Source: Ryuthela nishihirai (lineage: Eukaryota > Arthropoda > Arachnida > Araneae > Heptathelidae). From it: DNA of 64,000 nt. The first letter of the stretch is position 1. The number at the start of each line of letters is the position of its first letter. The stretch lies in the NCBI GenBank assembly GCA_038380435.1, contig JAWZYU010000005.1, positions 37,470,001 through 37,534,000 on the forward strand, in the 5' to 3' direction. This document shows, in pieces, positions 59,937 to 64,000 of the stretch. The notes beneath the pieces were generated by a model. The model saw nothing but the letters and a program-made list of their open reading frames with translations. It made no database searches and was not told the DNA's origin. Made by a program: the position numbers and the translations under genes.

Positions 59937-60150
59937 TTTTTACTAGAAGAAGGACTACCCCGCAGTAACTGTTTAACTGCCCGACAGAAAAAAAAATGCT
60001 ATTGGGTAAAAAAATTAATAAAAATTAATAAAAGGAAAAAAAAAATCTGATTTTATTCATCATGATGAAAAATATTGAAGGTAATAGGGTCGACCTAAAA
60101 GACCCGTCTTCGGATCCTCACCCCGGGCCACGTTTTACTGCTAGATGGTT
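59937..60150 (+). repeat. Direct repeat, right copy
   Basis: Counterpart of 58366-58600, about 1.57 kb downstream. The two copies flank the small ORF. They could be old LTR-like ends, a segmental duplication or repeated 3' regions of a small gene family. Confidence 0.7.
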
Positions 60151-61844
60151 TTTAACAAAAGTCCTACAAAATTAAAAACTCCCCCGTTACGCGACATGGT
60201 TTAAAAATACTTATTGCGGATGTATCCTCAGTACATGATGCAAACTCTTTCCTAGGAAGTAACGCTACTTGAAGAAAAATCAGCTATGGGAGTAATCATT
60301 AATCTACAAGTGCTCGCACAGTTTATAAAAATCGTCTCTTCCACCGTTTATCGGCGAACATGAAGACGCTGCAGAAATTCACGTTGCGGCGTCAGATACA
60401 TGCTTTTACAGGGTAAAGACTGCGTGGCAGAATGCTATAGAAAGTAAAAATGCTAAAAGTAGAATTCATATGTTTCCATAAAAAACTTTAGTTCCGACAT
60501 GAGTTAAAGGAGTATGGTTCGATTCACTTTGAGAAGAGCAGTCGCTCCGTCCAAAAGCCTAATGAGAAAGTTAAATAATGACATGACGAAATGTTCAGAA
60601 CAACGGAAATCCCTTGTAGGGGGCCTTCAGATCTTAAGTTATCGCGTTCTCCAAGCGATAACTGCTGATTTTACAAGGTCGTCATTGCAATTAAAGAATG
60701 TAGTGGTTACAGGGAGAATAGGATTTGAACTCGTACGTTAGAAAAGGGAACAATTGTTAATGTCATAAGAAATGTGTGATGTATAATTCAGTGGAAAAAC
60801 TTAATACGAAAATCTTTAGCATTATTCCCGGCATCCTTTGTTAGGTGATAGTATTAACAACCTTATACGTTCTCACTTCAAATTTTCAAATGACATTCGT
60901 GGTAGTTATCACTTAAATTTCAACTTTTATTCTTTTTCCAACCACGATAATGCACCGTTTCTGTGGAACAGTTCTCTGGTGACTTCCAAAAAACGGTGCA
61001 GGGGCAATTTTTCTCACACTTGCGATATGACCATGCACTTTGGTAAAAAGAAACCTGGTTCATGCATTTCCCATAGACAATAAAGATTTGAACTAAAAAT
61101 TCATTAAAACCGTGAATGGACTGATCTGATTTATAAAAATATGTGAAACGTAATGTACTGAGTTTGAGGGTTGACAACATTAATATAGACAGGGATTGAC
61201 TTCCACACCTGTTTTCTCTATACTACCATAAATTGAGAAACCTCGATGCTTGAGAAATGATTCATTTAATTATCAAAGATGAATAGACCTCTGTAAAGTT
61301 TATTTCTCCACACAGTCTTCTGAGTTCATTCTGCTGTAGATGTCTAATTCTGTCAGGATCACAAGGGATGTTTTACACATTCAATCAAGGACTTTCCTTT
61401 TTCTGACATTCGTTAATCAAAGTGTCTATCTACAAAAGATACTAGGCATCAGACGTTAATGACTTATCATTACACCGACAAACTACCTATCTGGTTCACA
61501 TGTTGTGTAAGCATTTAGAATGAAAAACTGATTGAAGTTTGTTTCACTGTCACAGAGATAAACTAACTCTTCAGATACATGTTTCTCATTATGTATTCTT
61601 TGCTTTCTCTCATACAATACCCCTATCTCAAACACTAATACATCTACCACCTATGTGCATATTTACTTTCATAGCACCATTTGCCGAAAAAAGGTAAAAT
61701 CGCAAGCATCTGAGTCAGATTATTATTTTTTCCATATATCTGCTAATTCTTTACGTTAAAAATCTCACAATAGCCTGAAATGGACAGTACTTCACCTCCG
61801 ATACAGTTATAAGTTATGATGGCCAACAGATTTAAATCTACTCA
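60151..61844. other. Stretch with weak gene-like signals
   Basis: A TATA box (TATAAAA, 60324-60330) lies 30 bp before an ATG at 60360 that opens an 18-codon frame (MKTLQKFTLRRQIHAFTG). A second ATG at 60514 opens 75 codons beginning MVRFTLRRAVAPSKS. The shared FTLRR suggests a repeated or duplicated small gene, but I recognise no family. Nothing else is seen up to 61844. Confidence 0.35.
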
Positions 61845-61985
61845 TAGACAGTAGGTTAGTTACTTCTGATCTAACAAAGCCAAGGTTTGAGATCCATAGT
61901 AAGACATGAACGTTTGTGTTGTTTTCCTGCCAAGATCCCGACATCCTCTCACCACTTCTACGGGGTCGTATGAAAAAATCCTGTA
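61845..61985 (+). repeat. SINE-2, diverged copy
   Basis: AGGTTTGAGATCC (B-box region) and GTTTGTGTTGTTTTCCTGCC, followed by a CATCCTCTCACCACTTCTAC-like body, align with SINE-2 in its sense orientation. Much older than the other copies. Confidence 0.6.
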
Positions 61986-62282
61986 ACTGTTACGACAATT
62001 AGCTGCGTGAAGGCGTATTTATTTTTAAAGCAAAGACACCCTAATTTCGAACTCGCTAGCTAGAGAACGATATATTAAATTGCTAAAGTTTGATTTTAAC
62101 GATCAGATAGTGTATACATCACCACTTTTTTAGTTCATAGTAATAACTTCCAACTTTTAAAGGAAATATTGTCTCATTATAAGCGATTTCATACAAAGAG
62201 ATACGTACTCTATGCTTCACATTTAAATCTATAGAGATAACGATCACTACCAATGGAACACATCTGTGAAAAAACACGCTGT
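61986..62282. other. Unassigned stretch
   Basis: No gene or repeat recognised. Confidence 0.4.
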
Positions 62283-62436
62283 GATCGGGTTTGAGAAAGA
62301 TTTTTAGCACATGGGGGTGCTGCACTGCAGGAAAGCACACCGTCTTTGATATCAGAACCTACATGAACGTTATACTGTTTGGGTTTGAGAAAGATTCTTT
62401 AGTTCACAGGACACCGCATTACAGTAAAGCACACTG
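62283..62436 (+). repeat. Diverged tandem repeat, unit about 94 bp
   Basis: GGGTTTGAGAAAGATT occurs at about 62288 and 62381, each followed by a GCACA or TCACA word, a TGCACTGCAG or CGCATTACAG word and AAAGCACAC. Confidence 0.65.
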
Positions 62437-62464
62437 TTTCGTGCGAATGTCTGTCTGCTGTCTG

Positions 62465-62850
62465 TTTCTCTGTGTGTGTGTGTGTTTGTGTCTATGTGTA
62501 AATATGTATGTTTCTACGAAATATTTGTACATGTAGGTGTGTGCATATATGTCAAGATGTAACTGTGTCTTCATGTTTGTTTCTCTCTCGGTGTGTGTGT
62601 GTGTGTGTTTCAGTGAATCGCGTATGTGTGCATATGTGAGTGTGTGTATGTTCATGTATGTTTCTCTATATGTATATGTTTTCGTGCGTGTGCGTATGTG
62701 TTAAGATGTCTGTATGCACATAGTCGTTTCTCTGTATGTGTATACGTCTTCATGTTTGTTTCTCTCTCTCTCTGTGTGTGTGGGTGTTAAAGTGTCTGTA
62801 TGTGTTTCATCTTTATGTGTATATATTATCGCATGTGTGCGTGTGTGTTT
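62465..62850 (+). repeat. GT-rich microsatellite region
   Basis: Imperfect (GT)n runs, the longest at about 62471-62488 and 62594-62609, mixed with TATGTGT and GTTTCTCTCT words. Frames on either strand here are products of the repeat. Confidence 0.85.
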
Positions 62851-62895
62851 GTTCACATGCAAGAAAAAACATATTGTCTTTCGGACACTTGCTTG

Positions 62896-63270
62896 CTACA
62901 GAAGAAGCTAACAATTTAAAACGAGACTAGTGGTTATGCAAAATATTTCATCACAGATCTTAACTTGAATACTCATATTTCAGGAGGTGTAAGGATTTTT
63001 CTTCAATACATTCGAATATTTTTTGAGCATGACTGTATTACGTTACGTCTTACGTTACGTTTCCTGTCAGATGTCTCGTAATGAACAAAACGTGTGTGTT
63101 TTTTGCTAATGCAGAAGAGGACATACAACCGAGAATATTTCAAACTTAGGATAACACAACATCCTGATGCGTTAAGAACGAAATGGAGGAATACTAACAA
63201 CTGAACCATGACCTGAAACGGTCAAAATCCTTGTTGTTTCGCGCAAGGGGGGTGAAGGGTGTTAAAACAT
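62896..63270. repeat. Left arm of a large inverted repeat
   Basis: Its complement matches 63348-63708 with few differences over about 365 bp; the spacer is about 77 bp. Near the middle the arm contains the complement of CAGTCATGCTCAAAA, which resembles a mariner-type terminus and points away from the centre in both arms. Confidence 0.88.
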
Positions 63271-63347
63271 GTAATAATCTGAAAAGGGAAATCCAGTTGT
63301 TTCAAAAAAGAGGACCTTTTATGGTACAAGGATTTTTTCAGGAGTAT

Positions 63348-63708
63348 TACGTTTTATCACCCTTCGCCCCCTTGCGCGAAACAACAGGATTTCGATCGTT
63401 TCAGGTCATGGTTCAGTTGTTAGTATCCCTCCGCTTCGCTCTTAACGCATCAGGATGTTGTGTTATTCTAAGTTTGAAATATTCTCGGTTGCATGTCCTC
63501 TTCTGTATTAGCAAAAAACACACACGTTTTGTTCGTTATGAGACATCTGACAGGAAACGTAACGTAAGACAGTCATGCTCAAAAGAATATTCGAACGTAT
63601 TGAAGAAAAATCCTTACACCTCCTGAAATATGAGTATTCAAGTTAAGATCTGTAATGAAATATTTTGCATAACCACTAGTCTCGTTTTAAATTGTTAGTT
63701 TCTTCTGT
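63348..63708. repeat. Right arm of the large inverted repeat
   Basis: Partner of 62896-63270. CAGTCATGCTCAAAA lies at about 63572. The arm joins the inverted second copy of the small ORF at about 63712. Confidence 0.88.
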
Positions 63709-63938
63709 ATCAAACAACACACTCTGCATAAATATTCGTGAGTCAATTCATGCAGTTCTATGGTGATGGTCTCACCATCACACACGATGCTCAGAGCTTG
63801 TAAGATTTTTTCAGTCAATATATTCATCACAATCTGCAGGCATTCTTCATACGATATGGCTTTCTGGTATGAGGGGATACCGACACTCACGAGTATAGAG
63901 TGAACAACTTCACTGAATGACAGGGTGGTTTTCTCCAT
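63687..63938 (-). pseudogene. Second, 3'-truncated copy of the small histone-fold-like ORF
   Basis: Read on the minus strand from the ATG at 63936-63938 (MEKTTLSFSEVVHSIL). It is nearly identical to 59203-59425 and has an intact start. After LCRVC the similarity ends at about 63715 and the frame runs into the inverted repeat, stopping at 63687. Upstream similarity to 59141-59202 continues to the window edge, so more of this duplicate lies to the right. Confidence 0.5.
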
Positions 63939-64000
63939 AGTGACCAAAGAGAGACTTCAAAACTAAGAGCAGAACTTGTGACTAACAGTGAAACTTCTGA

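Noticed and set aside
62419..62930. Frames in the GT-rich region with Cys/Val or His/Thr repeats
   Set aside because: Translation of a microsatellite.
1..64000. CRISPR arrays, bacterial operons or phage genes
   Set aside because: No regularly spaced short repeats, no bacterial gene organisation. The tandem tails of the elements are microsatellites.

Overview
The window is an AT-rich piece of an animal nuclear genome with no bacterial gene organisation. The repertoire of I-like non-LTR retrotransposons with RNase H, Ty3/gypsy, Tc1/mariner, pogo, hAT and tRNA-derived SINEs suggests an arthropod. I cannot place it below phylum from the sequence. Almost every long reading frame belongs to a mobile element. 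No complete ordinary host gene could be identified.

Left part (1-34020): a pile of nested non-LTR retrotransposons. Each full element encodes a gag-like ORF1 with three CCHC knuckles and an ORF2 with endonuclease, reverse transcriptase, RNase H and a C-terminal CCHC motif. Element A (+, 1-3637 and 10150-10227) is split in its 3' UTR by complete element B (-, 3638-10136, 13-bp target duplication). A itself sits in the ORF1 of C (-, 10228-11554), whose 3' half should lie left of the window. Then follow a short 5'-truncated copy G' (11580-12392), full-length D (12393-18647), full-length E (18656-24369, 13-bp target duplication), full-length F (24383-30596, a near-identical sister of D), and a 5'-truncated G (+, 31418-34020, 8-bp target duplication). 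D and F have intact ORFs with only a handful of amino-acid differences. E has an intact ORF2 but a 2-nt deletion in ORF1.

The elements share a 3'-terminal design. After ORF2 comes a spacer, then a compact stem-loop, then a short tandem-repeat tail whose unit differs from element to element (TA, GAA, CATC, TATC, GTATT, AATTG). The word CTGAATGAGT next to the hairpin occurs in A, D, E and F. This is probably the structure the reverse transcriptase recognises at target-primed integration. ORF1 and ORF2 overlap in D and F as ATGA and in E by 10 nt. In B the ORF2 frame has no early ATG.

Right part (34 kb to end): a mosaic of small and decayed elements. It holds a palindromic 348-bp MITE, a broken gypsy pol gene (35540-38880, -), hAT derivatives with nested mariner-type MITEs, two decayed Tc1 transposases, pogo fragments and two SINE families. 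SINE-1 is about 385 bp, with a tRNA-like head and many clean target duplications. SINE-2 is about 200 bp with a Ser/Leu-tRNA-like head. Hairpin clusters and large inverted repeats are also present.

The end of the window (58.3-64 kb) is unlike the rest. It has a direct repeat of about 210-235 bp flanking a small ORF with a possible histone-fold (H2B-like) pattern. A second, inverted partial copy of that ORF lies at the right edge, beside an inverted repeat with arms of about 365 bp. Two short exon-like stretches (48579-48746 on -, 49464-49616 on +) are the only hints of host genes.
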